Numbered from the stretch's first letter, positions 8,094 to 15,365 are shown. The stretch is 20,191 nucleotides of DNA from CAZKEW01 sp964580435 (GCA_964580435.1 CAZOKP010000048.1:1-20191); one strand, 5' to 3'. Notes: generated from the sequence alone by a model not told the origin. Translations and numbers: made by a program.

Positions 8094-8132
8094 TTGTAAT
8101 TAGATTACAAATTACAAACTAAAGAATATTAC
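8094..8132 (-). promoter_or_regulatory. Candidate RHH operator: repeated ATTACAA half-sites
   Basis: TTGTAAT (8094-8100) and ATTACAA (8104-8110) form a perfect inverted repeat around TAG. A second ATTACAA follows directly at 8111-8117, and a near copy ATTACGA sits at 8128-8134. Ribbon-helix-helix proteins typically bind arrays of short half-sites as cooperating dimers. The array lies over and downstream of the -10 region of the putative promoter of the RHH gene itself. Repeats and spacing are seen directly; binding is inference. Confidence 0.6.
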
Positions 8133-8144
8133 GAGGTTTGTCAA
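8116..8144 (-). promoter_or_regulatory. Putative promoter of the RHH-kinase operon
   Basis: On the minus strand a perfect TTGACA (8139-8144) is followed after 17 bases by TAGTTT (8116-8121), a poor -10 with three matches to TATAAT. A weak -10 would suit a promoter controlled by a regulator bound at the adjacent half-sites. It lies 42 to 70 bases upstream of the ATG at 8074. Confidence 0.5.
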
Positions 8145-8215
8145 GAACTTTTTCCAGAAATTAGGCGCGTTCCAGAAACGATGGAGGCCGGGATTTATTC
8201 TAATTCGGTTGTTTC

Positions 8216-8452
8216 TTATTGCGCTTCTTTCTTCTCTTCTGCCTGGGTTTCTTCCTCGAGCTTTTTTGTCCTTGCGGCATCCCTGATGCTGCTGATTCCG
8301 GCGATGAGGGCGATAAGTCCGCCAAAAAAGAGGATAGGCGGGATGCACCCAAAAACGAGCTCATAGAACTGACGCCACCAGACAAAGATAACAAGCCAGA
8401 GGCCTAACGCCATGGCGATCAGGCCCGCGATGATGGCCAAGTATTTGCCCAT
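8216..8452 (-). CDS. Small two-helix membrane protein, unrecognised
   Basis: A 78-residue protein that I do not recognise. It has two hydrophobic helices (about residues 4-25 and 34-54) separated by a short stretch with WWRQFYEL, and a cytoplasm-type, highly charged tail (from about residue 57, rich in K and E). A single Cys and two Pro lie at the start of helix 2 (GCIPP). The start is well supported: AGGAGGTG (8458-8465) precedes the ATG, with a TATAAT promoter upstream. It is the first minus-strand gene of the cluster. The RHH gene lies 141 bases downstream with its own putative promoter, so the two may or may not be co-transcribed. Confidence 0.8.
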   Translation of the reverse strand: MGKYLAIIAGLIAMALGLWLVIFVWWRQFYELVFGCIPPILFFGGLIALIAGISSIRDAARTKKLEEETQAEEKKEAQ

Positions 8453-8490
8453 AAAAACACCTCCTCTTTTTTTGGGTTTATTCGAACTGG

Positions 8491-8519
8491 ATTATAACAA
8501 AACTCATCCGGAGAAGCAA
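8491..8519 (-). promoter_or_regulatory. Promoter for the small membrane protein gene
   Basis: On the minus strand, TTGCTT (8514-8519), a 17-base spacer and a perfect TATAAT (8491-8496). The predicted start of transcription is about 30 bases before the ATG at 8452, leaving room for the strong ribosome site. Confidence 0.6.
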
Positions 8520-8561
8520 TAATTTTTCTTTGAAGATCAAGCTCGTGATATGGACTCGATG

Positions 8562-8634
8562 GGGGCCGTCATAGCCCTCATCAGCAGCGCCGGCAGTAAG
8601 GAAGGCAGATGGCGCCTAATCGGGCTGCTTTTTT
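8562..8634 (+). ncRNA. Hairpin with T-run: candidate small RNA end or leader attenuator
   Basis: In the gene-free stretch before the M14 gene, AGCAGC (8583-8588) can pair with GCTGCT (8624-8629), and the overlapping GCGCC (8587-8591) can pair with GGCGC (8611-8615); a short GGGC/GCCC stem lies just upstream. The 3' arm runs straight into six T (8629-8634). This looks like an intrinsic terminator on the plus strand, yet no plus-strand gene lies before it. A possible promoter for the M14 gene follows at 8637. It may be the end of a small RNA or an attenuator. I match it to no known riboswitch class, and no clear promoter is seen upstream. Confidence 0.3.
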
Positions 8635-8636
8635 CA

Positions 8637-8665
8637 TAGACCAAATCTTAGGAATCGTATAGAAT
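8637..8665 (+). promoter_or_regulatory. Possible promoter of the M14 gene
   Basis: TAGACC (8637-8642), a 17-base spacer and TAGAAT (8660-8665), with four and five matches to the sigma-70 consensus boxes. It lies just after the T-run at 8629-8634 and about 34 bases before the ATG at 8699. Confidence 0.45.
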
Positions 8666-8698
8666 CTAAAAACGAATAGAACAAGAAGAGGAGGTCCC

Positions 8699-9778
8699 AT
8701 GATAGCATCCCGTAGTCAAAGCGCCGTTTTCTTCTTCGTCTTTTTTCTGTGTTGGGGGTTGGGGCCGTGTCTTCAAGGCTCTGGCGAACGAGAGCCATTT
8801 TCTTTGGGCGCCACAAAAGTTGCCCCGGGGGCATCCGCCTCGGGTTTCCTTCAGGTGCCTGAGCGGGACGGAATCGGGACATCTATTCCATTCACCGTAA
8901 TTCATGGATCCAAGAAGGGAAAGACCCTGGCGCTTGTCGCCGGTATTCATGGCTATGAATATCCTCCCATCCTGGCTCTTTACCGCCTGAAGAACGCCAT
9001 CGACCCGAAAGACTTGGCCGGAACGGTCATCTTCGTCCATATCGCCAACTTGCCTTCCTTCCAGAAAAGAGTGATTTATTACAACCCGTTTGATTGGAAA
9101 AACCTTAACCGGGTCTTTCCGGGAAGCTCAGAGGGCACCCTCAGCCAGCGAATCGCTTTTGTTCTGATGGAGGATGTGATCAAAAAATGCGACTATCTCA
9201 TCGACCTTCACTGTGGAGACGGGAACGAGGCTCTCATTCCTTACACGTACTGGATGATCAGCGGCGATAAAAGAATGGACGAGGTCACAAAAGACATGTG
9301 TCTCGCGTTCGGCATAAAATATATCGTCATCGACGAAACCAAGACAAAGGACCTGGCCGATTCCAAGTACCTGGGCAATACGGCGGTTCTTCTCGGCAAA
9401 CCGGCCATAACCACAGAATCAGGGTACCTCGGAAAAACCGATGAAGAATCCATCAGCCGGAACGTCAACGGGATTTTGAGTGTCATGAGGCTCTTCAAGA
9501 TGATCGAGGGAAACCCTGACCTCACCACTGACCCTGTCTGGATTGACCGGTATGAGGTGGTTTATTCGAAGACCGACGGACTCTTTTTCCCTCAAATCAA
9601 GATGGGCTATTATGTCAAGAAGGGTCAAAAAGTCGGCATTGTAACCGACTACTTGGGGAATCTTAAGGAGGAGCTGCTGGCCCCATTTAGTGGAATCATG
9701 CTCTATATCATCAACACTCCCCCGACAAGCACGGGCGAGCCGCTTTTTGAGGTCGGAAGGGTCAGGTCGATGGAATAA
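8699..9778 (+). CDS. Exported succinylglutamate desuccinylase/aspartoacylase-type M14 protein
   Basis: A 359-residue zinc hydrolase of the AstE/AspA branch of the M14 carboxypeptidase fold. The first 25 or so residues form a signal peptide (hydrophobic FFFVFFLCWGLG), so the mature protein is probably periplasmic, unlike cytoplasmic AstE. Zinc ligands are visible: H84 and E87 in GIHGYEYPP, and H171 in YLIDLHCGD. The substrate-pocket stretch FDWKNLNRVFPG (NLNRxFPG type) is intact. The last 70 residues form the beta-rich domain common to this family (GYYVKKGQKVGIV, LLAPFSGIMLY). It would cleave an acyl-amino acid or a small peptide-like amide; the substrate is unknown. AGGAGG (8689-8694) precedes the ATG. 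The HAD gene follows 37 bases later. Confidence 0.88.
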   Translation: MIASRSQSAVFFFVFFLCWGLGPCLQGSGEREPFSLGATKVAPGASASGFLQVPERDGIGTSIPFTVIHGSKKGKTLALVAGIHGYEYPPILALYRLKNAIDPKDLAGTVIFVHIANLPSFQKRVIYYNPFDWKNLNRVFPGSSEGTLSQRIAFVLMEDVIKKCDYLIDLHCGDGNEALIPYTYWMISGDKRMDEVTKDMCLAFGIKYIVIDETKTKDLADSKYLGNTAVLLGKPAITTESGYLGKTDEESISRNVNGILSVMRLFKMIEGNPDLTTDPVWIDRYEVVYSKTDGLFFPQIKMGYYVKKGQKVGIVTDYLGNLKEELLAPFSGIMLYIINTPPTSTGEPLFEVGRVRSME

Positions 9779-9815
9779 ACCTGGCTGGTCATTGTCCTAA
9801 TGATTGAGAATATCC

Positions 9816-10415
9816 ATGGGGCTTAAAGGCGTCATTTTTGACCTGGACGGAACCGTTGTCGAGGTCGCCTATGACTGGAGCCGGATCAATGCCGAGTTGG
9901 GTACTCGGGGAATTCCTATTCTAATCTATTTGAGCGGGCTCAAAGAGCCGGAAAAGTCGCGGAAGCAGGAGATCCTGGAGAGGTATGAATCTGAGGTTAC
10001 CAAAAAGGCTCAGCTCAAGAGAGGAATGAGAAGATTCCTGAATTTTTTATCTCAAAGGGGCGTCAAGAAGGCTCTCGTTACCAACAACAGCCGGGAGAAT
10101 GTGGAGTTCCTGCAGCGGAAGTTCGACCTGAAATTTGACTGCGTCATCTCGCGCGAAGGCGGACTCTGGAAGCCGTCCGCTGCCCCGTTTATTGATGCCT
10201 TGAATAAGCTCGGGCTCATGAAAGAGGATGTGGCTGCAGTCGGAGACTCTGTTTTTGACATCAAAGCCGGCCGGGAAGCGGGAATCGAAAGGATTTTTTT
10301 GCTCAGCCAGGATGAAAAGAAGTTCGCCGGCACCGGGGCAGAGGTTTTCCAAACGGTCAGGGCTCTTCAACAAAGAATTCAAGACTTGTTAACTCGGGGA
10401 GGGGACCGGGAATAG
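9816..10415 (+). CDS. HAD-superfamily phosphatase (phosphoglycolate phosphatase-like)
   Basis: A 199-residue HAD hydrolase with all four motifs: I, FDLDGT with nucleophile D9 and acid D11; II, LVTNNS with T89; III, K119 in WKPS; IV, VGDSVFDIKAG with D144 and D148. The cap is a small helical insertion after motif I (about 15-70), as in the C1-cap phosphoglycolate phosphatase and beta-phosphoglucomutase group. It should act on a small phosphorylated metabolite in the cytoplasm. The longest frame opens at a TTG (9804); the ATG at 9816 places the HAD strand at its usual distance from the start and is preferred, though the ribosome site (GAGAA) is weak for both. It probably shares a transcript with the M14 gene. 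No substrate can be named. Confidence 0.88.
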   Translation: MGLKGVIFDLDGTVVEVAYDWSRINAELGTRGIPILIYLSGLKEPEKSRKQEILERYESEVTKKAQLKRGMRRFLNFLSQRGVKKALVTNNSRENVEFLQRKFDLKFDCVISREGGLWKPSAAPFIDALNKLGLMKEDVAAVGDSVFDIKAGREAGIERIFLLSQDEKKFAGTGAEVFQTVRALQQRIQDLLTRGGDRE

Positions 10416-10450
10416 CCAAAGTCTTGGAACGAACGCGTGGGAGCGGAGTT

Positions 10451-10456
10451 TATAAT
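10451..10456 (+). promoter_or_regulatory. TATAAT -10 box ahead of the VIT/VWA gene
   Basis: A perfect TATAAT lies 36 bases before the preferred ATG at 10493 and inside the longest open frame that begins with TTG at 10424. No good -35 sits at 16-18 bases; TTGGAA at 10424-10429 is 21 bases away. If used, this promoter rules out the upstream TTG start. Confidence 0.4.
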
Positions 10457-10479
10457 AATGGGAGCGTTAGAGAGAAGTT

Positions 10480-10487
10480 AAGGAGGT
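10480..10487 (+). promoter_or_regulatory. Ribosome site deciding the VIT/VWA start
   Basis: A full AAGGAGGT lies five bases before the ATG at 10493. The translated protein then opens directly with a signal peptide, which the longer reading from 10424 would bury. Confidence 0.85.
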
Positions 10488-10492
10488 CGGAT

Positions 10493-12604
10493 ATGCGCAA
10501 GATTCGTCAGTATTGGTTCTATGGACTCGGTTTCAGTGTCCTTCTTTTTGGATTGGCTCCGCAGATCTATGCCGACGGTTTCATCATCCCCAACCCCCGG
10601 CCGGGAGAGGTCATCCCCCCCCTCACTGTCAAATACCACAGGGTCACAGTGGAGATTCGCGACCAGGTGGCCAAAACTTCCATTGACGAAGTCTTTATCA
10701 ACAATTTTGACCGGGATATCGAGGGGACTTTTATCTTTCCTTTGCCCGAAGGAGCCTCCATTTCCCAGTTTGCTATGTATATCGGAGATAAAAAAATCGA
10801 GGGAGAGGTTTTGGATAGCGCCCAGGCCCGCAAGATCTATGAAGATATCGTCCGCAGGCTGAGGGATCCCGCACTCCTCGAATATATCGGCCGAAATATC
10901 TTCAGGGCGAGGGTCTTTCCCATCCCGGCTCGAGGTGAGAAAAGAATCGAGCTTTCCTATTCTGAGATCTTGAGGGCAGAAAAGGGGTTTGTTCGCTACC
11001 TCTATCCTTTGAATACGGAGAGGTTCTCATATCGGCCGATCGAGGAAGTGACCATTGCTGTGAAAATCGATTCCAAAGTCCCTCTCACCAACATCTATTC
11101 TCCCTCGCACAAGGTTTCTATTAGGAAAGAAAGCCCGAACAGGGCCACTCTCGGTTTGGAAGAGAGAAACGTCAAGCCGGACAAAGACTTTGTCGTCTAC
11201 TTTGCTGTCTCTCCGGATGATATCGGGATGACATTCCTCAACTATTCAGATAAAGAGAACAACTATTTCATGCTCCTGGCTGCGCCGCGCTATGTTGAAG
11301 CCAGGGAGAAGATCATCAACAAGAACATCGTCTTTGTCCTCGACAGCTCCGGGAGCATGAGTGGAAAAAAGATCCAACAGACCAAGGAGGCGGTTCGATT
11401 TATCATCAATCACCTGGATGAGAAAGACCGCTTCTCCGTCATCGACTTTGACGATGGCGTCAGCCTTTTTTCCACCGAGCTCGCCCCTGCAAACACGGAA
11501 AACAAAGAGAAAGCCATCAAGTTCATCGACGCCGTTGAAGATTCGGGCGGGACAAATATCAATGAGGCTCTCCTCAAGGCGTTGAGCCTGATGTCGCAGG
11601 GGGAACGGCCCAATTATATCCTGTTCTTGACCGATGGCCAGCCTACGGTCGGGATCACCGGAATTGGAGAAATTTTGAAGAATATCGCTGCCGCCAACAC
11701 GTCCAAATCGCGCCTCTTTGTGTTCGGCGTCGGCTATGACGTCAATACGGAGCTCCTGGACACGCTGTCCACGGAAAATCGCGGGACTTCCGTCTATGTC
11801 GGCGAGAATGAAGACCTCGAAGTGGCCGTCTCCAGCTACTATGAAAAGATCTCCTCACCGCTCCTCGCCGACCTGGCCTTGAGCTTCAAGGGAATCGAAA
11901 CACTCCAATCTTATCCCCAGACCCTGCCCGATCTGTTCAAAGGTTCTCAGCTTATCGTCCTCGGGAAATACAAGGGCAGTGGCCCTCTTTCCATCGTCCT
12001 TACAGGAAAAGTGGGCAAAGAGGAGAAGAGGTTCGTCCTGGAGAGTCAAGAGCTTGTCCAGGATGAATCCTATAATTTCTTGCCTCGGCTTTGGGCCACC
12101 CGGCGCATCGGCTATCTCCTCGAGCAGATCCGCCTGCAGGGCCCCGAAAAAGAGCTGATCGATGAAGTGCGGAACCTCGGCGTGAAATATGGCATCGTGA
12201 CACCCTACACCTCGTTTCTGGTCACAGAAAAAGAAAAACTTTCCATCGCCGCTGCCTCGCCAGCAGCCCAGGAAGCTCTTGACGCGCGAAAAACAACAGG
12301 AGCGGGCGCGGTCAAGCTCGCCCGGGCCAATCAGCAGTTCAAAGCTCAGGAACAGGCCCCTGAAGTGAGCTCTCAGCTTATCCGCTATAAGGATGACAAG
12401 ACGTTCTACCTCAAGGACGGAGTCTGGGTTGACAGCGTCTGCAAAGAAGGGAGCCCCGCCGAGGAGATTCGGTTCAATTCAGAAGGATATTTCCGCCTGA
12501 TCAGCGAAAAACCAGGAATCGCCAAATACCTTTCTGTGGCCGAGAACATGATCGTGACCTTTGAGGGCAAAAACTACAAGATCACGGGAGAGCCGAAAAA
12601 ATAG
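10493..12604 (+). CDS. Exported VIT and von Willebrand factor A domain protein
   Basis: A 703-residue protein. Residues 1-27 form a signal peptide ending in YADG. A VIT (inter-alpha-trypsin inhibitor type) domain spans about 35-170 with the hallmark AQARKIYEDIVRR and GRNIFRARVFPIPARGEKRIEL. A VWA domain follows (about 275-450) with a complete metal-ion-dependent adhesion site: D284, S286 and S288 in DSSGS, T354 in SGGTN and D381 in TDGQPT. A beta-rich region and a C-terminal module (about 625-703, FYLKDGVWVDS to KNYKIT) complete it. Eukaryotic relatives are inter-alpha-trypsin inhibitor heavy chains; bacterial ones are poorly understood surface or periplasmic proteins. I see no C-terminal membrane helix or sortase motif, so it is likely soluble after export. 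It lies 77 bases after the HAD gene and may have its own promoter. Confidence 0.93.
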   Translation: MRKIRQYWFYGLGFSVLLFGLAPQIYADGFIIPNPRPGEVIPPLTVKYHRVTVEIRDQVAKTSIDEVFINNFDRDIEGTFIFPLPEGASISQFAMYIGDKKIEGEVLDSAQARKIYEDIVRRLRDPALLEYIGRNIFRARVFPIPARGEKRIELSYSEILRAEKGFVRYLYPLNTERFSYRPIEEVTIAVKIDSKVPLTNIYSPSHKVSIRKESPNRATLGLEERNVKPDKDFVVYFAVSPDDIGMTFLNYSDKENNYFMLLAAPRYVEAREKIINKNIVFVLDSSGSMSGKKIQQTKEAVRFIINHLDEKDRFSVIDFDDGVSLFSTELAPANTENKEKAIKFIDAVEDSGGTNINEALLKALSLMSQGERPNYILFLTDGQPTVGITGIGEILKNIAAANTSKSRLFVFGVGYDVNTELLDTLSTENRGTSVYVGENEDLEVAVSSYYEKISSPLLADLALSFKGIETLQSYPQTLPDLFKGSQLIVLGKYKGSGPLSIVLTGKVGKEEKRFVLESQELVQDESYNFLPRLWATRRIGYLLEQIRLQGPEKELIDEVRNLGVKYGIVTPYTSFLVTEKEKLSIAAASPAAQEALDARKTTGAGAVKLARANQQFKAQEQAPEVSSQLIRYKDDKTFYLKDGVWVDSVCKEGSPAEEIRFNSEGYFRLISEKPGIAKYLSVAENMIVTFEGKNYKITGEPKK

Positions 12605-12621
12605 CAAAAACCCCACAATTC

Positions 12622-13896
12622 TCATTTCCTCGCGTTATGATGCCGAGCTTTCTGCACGCAAAGCCTATAATAAAGAGTACCGATTAAGACGACAGCAAGC
12701 CCAATCAGCCAGGATTGGTAGGGGAGGCTGAACATCAACATGAGGCAGAAAGATAAGCCCAGCAGTGCCACCATTCTCATCTTGCCGCTAAAGATTTTCA
12801 ACCCGCTGAAATCTGTCGCTGCGTAGTAGAGGAGAAGCGAAAAACTGCTGATATAGGCTATATGAGGCAAGTCGGCGAAAAGCCCGATCAGGATCATCAA
12901 TGCGCCGCTCCAGACGATGGCATTTCTGGGCGTGGAGTTTTTAGGGTCGACCCGGCTGAAAAAAACGGGGAGTTCGCGGTCTTGAGCCATCGTCTGTGCC
13001 AGCCTGGAAACCCCAAGAATGGAGGCGAGAATGACCGTCCCTGTGGCGACGAGCGCGCCTGCACCGACCAGGTTGGCTCCAAAATTCCGACCTTCTGCCT
13101 TTATAGCATCCACTAATGGTGAACCGGATTTTGCTATCACTTGATAACCAGCCACTCCGACCGCGGCCACGGCTACCAGGATATAAATCAGAGTGGCGAT
13201 AAGAATAGAAATCAGGGTAGCCCGAGGTACCGTTTTCGATGGATCCTTGATCTCATCCGCAATGACGGAAACCCGGGCGAACCCGGAATAGGCGAAAAAT
13301 ACCGTCGCGGCGCCGGCCCAGACTCCGCTGATACCGAAAGGCAGGAGGGGCTTGAAATTGGCCAATTTAAAGAAGGAAACCGCGCTCCCGATGAAGAATA
13401 ACAGGATGCAGACTTTGAAGATAACCAGGACGTTGTTCAGCCGGCTCGACTCCTTTGTACCAAGGAGCTGAATGAAGACGGCGACCACAATTATGAATAC
13501 GGCCCCAAATTTGGTCGGGACGGCAGGAATAAAAAACTTGAGATAGTAGCCAAACCCCACGGCCACTGTGGCCCCGGTGATGGTGTTGGAAAAGAGCCAG
13601 ACAAAACCGATGATAAACCCGGCAGAATTCGAGATGATCTCTCTGGTGAAATTGTAGGCGCCGCCGCTTCGGGGATAGCGTTTGCTCAGCTCTGCGGTCG
13701 TCAGGCCGGTTAATAAGGAGACCACGGCCGCAACCATCACTGAAAGAAAAATAGCCGGACCGGCGAGGGCTGTCGCAGCCCCGATAATAACAAAAATGCC
13801 GGCACCGATGATCGTACCCAAAGCGATATTAATAGCATCGAATAAAGAGAGGCCGGATTTTAATTCGACCGTTTTGGGTTTGTTTTTTGAGGCCAT
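12622..13896 (-). CDS. APC-superfamily amino acid permease
   Basis: An integral membrane transporter of 424 residues with about 12 hydrophobic helices. The first helix carries the unwound substrate-binding motif GTIIGAGIF (27-35) of the APC family, followed by LTAELSKRYPRSGGAYNF, which matches helix 3 of cationic or neutral amino acid permeases. FFAYSGFARVSVIADEIKDPSKTVPRA is the typical conserved stretch around helix 6 and the next loop. It would import or exchange amino acids across the inner membrane using an ion gradient; the specific amino acid is unclear. AAAGGAGAG lies unusually far (15 bases) before the ATG at 13896, and the in-frame codon next to it is a TAA stop, so no earlier start is possible. 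The gene converges with the VIT/VWA gene with 17 bases between stops and is divergent from the VKOR-DsbA gene. Confidence 0.92.
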   Translation of the reverse strand: MASKNKPKTVELKSGLSLFDAINIALGTIIGAGIFVIIGAATALAGPAIFLSVMVAAVVSLLTGLTTAELSKRYPRSGGAYNFTREIISNSAGFIIGFVWLFSNTITGATVAVGFGYYLKFFIPAVPTKFGAVFIIVVAVFIQLLGTKESSRLNNVLVIFKVCILLFFIGSAVSFFKLANFKPLLPFGISGVWAGAATVFFAYSGFARVSVIADEIKDPSKTVPRATLISILIATLIYILVAVAAVGVAGYQVIAKSGSPLVDAIKAEGRNFGANLVGAGALVATGTVILASILGVSRLAQTMAQDRELPVFFSRVDPKNSTPRNAIVWSGALMILIGLFADLPHIAYISSFSLLLYYAATDFSGLKIFSGKMRMVALLGLSFCLMLMFSLPYQSWLIGLAVVLIGTLYYRLCVQKARHHNARK

Positions 13897-14022
13897 CTTG
13901 AAGATATTTTACTCTCCTTTTTGGAACCTTGAAAGCAAGGACTTGCAGGACATAATCCGGAGAAAAGGGTGTCTGAACCTGACGAAATTGGCAGAGTTAG
14001 CAGGACGCGATGGTGCTGTTTA

Positions 14023-14031
14023 TGATAAAAT
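14023..14031 (+). promoter_or_regulatory. Extended -10 promoter of the VKOR-DsbA gene
   Basis: TGA followed by TAAAAT forms an extended -10 box (TGnTAAAAT). No clear -35 is present, as is common with extended -10 promoters. The predicted transcript would start near 14038, after the first two in-frame ATG codons (14010, 14022) and before the ATG at 14061. Confidence 0.4.
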
Positions 14032-14048
14032 GCCTGGACTTCAAATAC

Positions 14049-14053
14049 AGGAG
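14049..14053 (+). promoter_or_regulatory. Ribosome site deciding the VKOR-DsbA start
   Basis: AGGAG lies seven bases before the ATG at 14061. The in-frame ATG codons at 14010 and 14022 lack a comparable site, and starting there would add a basic leader with no obvious role. Confidence 0.65.
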
Positions 14054-14060
14054 ACTGCGA

Positions 14061-15365
14061 ATGGAAAGGTCCTTGACCCTTGCAGGCAGCGGCTGGCGGC
14101 GCTTCTGGAGTTTCATTGCCGGAGCGGGCATGATCGCCGCCTCGGTGCTTACGATCCGCCATTTTTTCAACGCCAATTTTCCGGAATCCATTTTCATGGG
14201 GTCTTTTTGCGATATCAGCACTTTCTTCAATTGCGACAGCTCCGCCTACTCGTCCATCGCCCAGTTCTGGGGAATCCCGATGGGGTATTTCGGCCTTATT
14301 GTCGGCGCGCTCGTGGTGCTGGGAGCATTGTTCCCGTCGGCAGCCTTTGAACAGACCAACAAATCTCTCTCCCTGCTCAATGCTCTCGGCGTCATCGGGC
14401 TTTTCGTCTACTCCGTGTTCTTTCTAAAAAGCCTTTGCCTTCTATGCAGCGGCTATTATCTTTTTTCTCTGCTCAGTTTCGCTCTTTTTTGGAAATATGG
14501 CCTGGCCGGAGTTAGGAAGAGAGCCGGCGCTGGCGTGCATACCTTTCTTTCCCCTTCGATTAAATATCTAGTGGTTTTCGCGGTGGTCCTAGCGACGGGA
14601 GCCTATGGTTTTCATCTCTTTTATCAAGCTAAGAAGGAGGCTCAATTGGGCGGAGTGGCAACCCGAGTCGTCAAGGAATATTACAGCCTGGCCGAGGTCA
14701 GCAATCCGAGCTTTATTTCGCCCTTCTGGACGGCCAAGGCGACCGAACGTTTTGAGGATGCGCCCATTCGCGTAGTCGAATATGTAGACTTTCTCTGTCC
14801 CGACTGCCTGTTCCTCTACAAGCAGCTGAAGCTGCTTAAAAAAGAGTATGAGGGAAAGACCAATATCGCTTTCCAGTTCTTCCCGCTCGATGAGTGCAAT
14901 CACGTTGTCCCGGAGAAGAGCAACCGGCATCCTGGCGCCTGCGACCTCTCTTACATGGCTGCTTATAATTCGGCCAAATTCAATGCGATTCATGACGAGG
15001 TCTTCGAGAACTTTGCCAAGGCCAAGACGCCTGAATGGCGGACATCCTTGGCCAATAAATACGGAGTGGAAGGCGCCCTTAACGATCAGGCCACTAAAGA
15101 CCTCGTCCAGAAGATCATCAGCACGGGGGCCGAGTACGAAAAAACCTCTGACCAGTTTACCTACGGACTCCGGTCGACCCCGACGCTCATCATCAATAAC
15201 CGGATGATCATCGGCACTCTGCCTTATGCCCACCTCAAGGCTATTTTCGAATCGCTGCTTGCCGAAGGCGGCCCCACAACCGGCGGAAAGAGGTTCATGG
15301 AGAATTGGGTTGACTTTTCGGCTCCCCCAAAAAAGCCCGCGGAAAAACCTGGCTCCAAAAGATAA
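14061..15365 (+). CDS. VKOR-DsbA fusion, disulfide-bond formation protein
   Basis: A 434-residue fusion of a vitamin K epoxide reductase (VKOR) membrane domain and a DsbA/thioredoxin-like domain. The VKOR part (about 15-165) has four to five helices, the loop cysteine pair C50 and C58 (FCDISTFFNC), the conserved Ser/Trp region, and the quinone-side CxxC C126-L-L-C129. A further helix (about 173-195) leads to the exported thioredoxin-like part (about 225-410) with CPDC (C246, C249) and cis-proline loop RSTPTLIINN. In such fusions the DsbA part oxidises exported proteins and the VKOR part reoxidises it with quinone as acceptor, replacing DsbB. All four redox pairs or partners needed are present. 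Two extra cysteines (DECNH, GACDLS) lie in the Trx helical insert. A Lys/Pro-rich tail ends the protein. It is transcribed alone. Confidence 0.93.
   Translation: MERSLTLAGSGWRRFWSFIAGAGMIAASVLTIRHFFNANFPESIFMGSFCDISTFFNCDSSAYSSIAQFWGIPMGYFGLIVGALVVLGALFPSAAFEQTNKSLSLLNALGVIGLFVYSVFFLKSLCLLCSGYYLFSLLSFALFWKYGLAGVRKRAGAGVHTFLSPSIKYLVVFAVVLATGAYGFHLFYQAKKEAQLGGVATRVVKEYYSLAEVSNPSFISPFWTAKATERFEDAPIRVVEYVDFLCPDCLFLYKQLKLLKKEYEGKTNIAFQFFPLDECNHVVPEKSNRHPGACDLSYMAAYNSAKFNAIHDEVFENFAKAKTPEWRTSLANKYGVEGALNDQATKDLVQKIISTGAEYEKTSDQFTYGLRSTPTLIINNRMIIGTLPYAHLKAIFESLLAEGGPTTGGKRFMENWVDFSAPPKKPAEKPGSKR

Noticed and set aside
8181..8366. Small plus-strand frame of 61 codons
   Set aside because: Antisense to the 78-residue membrane protein gene, which has a near-perfect ribosome site and promoter.
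7694..8452. A toxin-antitoxin pair formed by the RHH protein and the small membrane protein
   Set aside because: RHH antitoxins often sit beside toxins, but the neighbours resemble neither RelE/MazF-type toxins nor typical small toxic peptides, and 141 bases with a separate promoter lie between the two genes. Kept as an operon regulator instead.
13927..13940. CCTTG-AAAG-CAAGG hairpin upstream of the permease
   Set aside because: Five base pairs only and no T-run; likely to occur by chance, though it lies in the permease leader.
13682..14350. A 222-codon open frame on the plus strand across the permease start and VKOR start
   Set aside because: It runs antisense through the permease helices and then out of frame through VKOR. 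No family pattern is seen.
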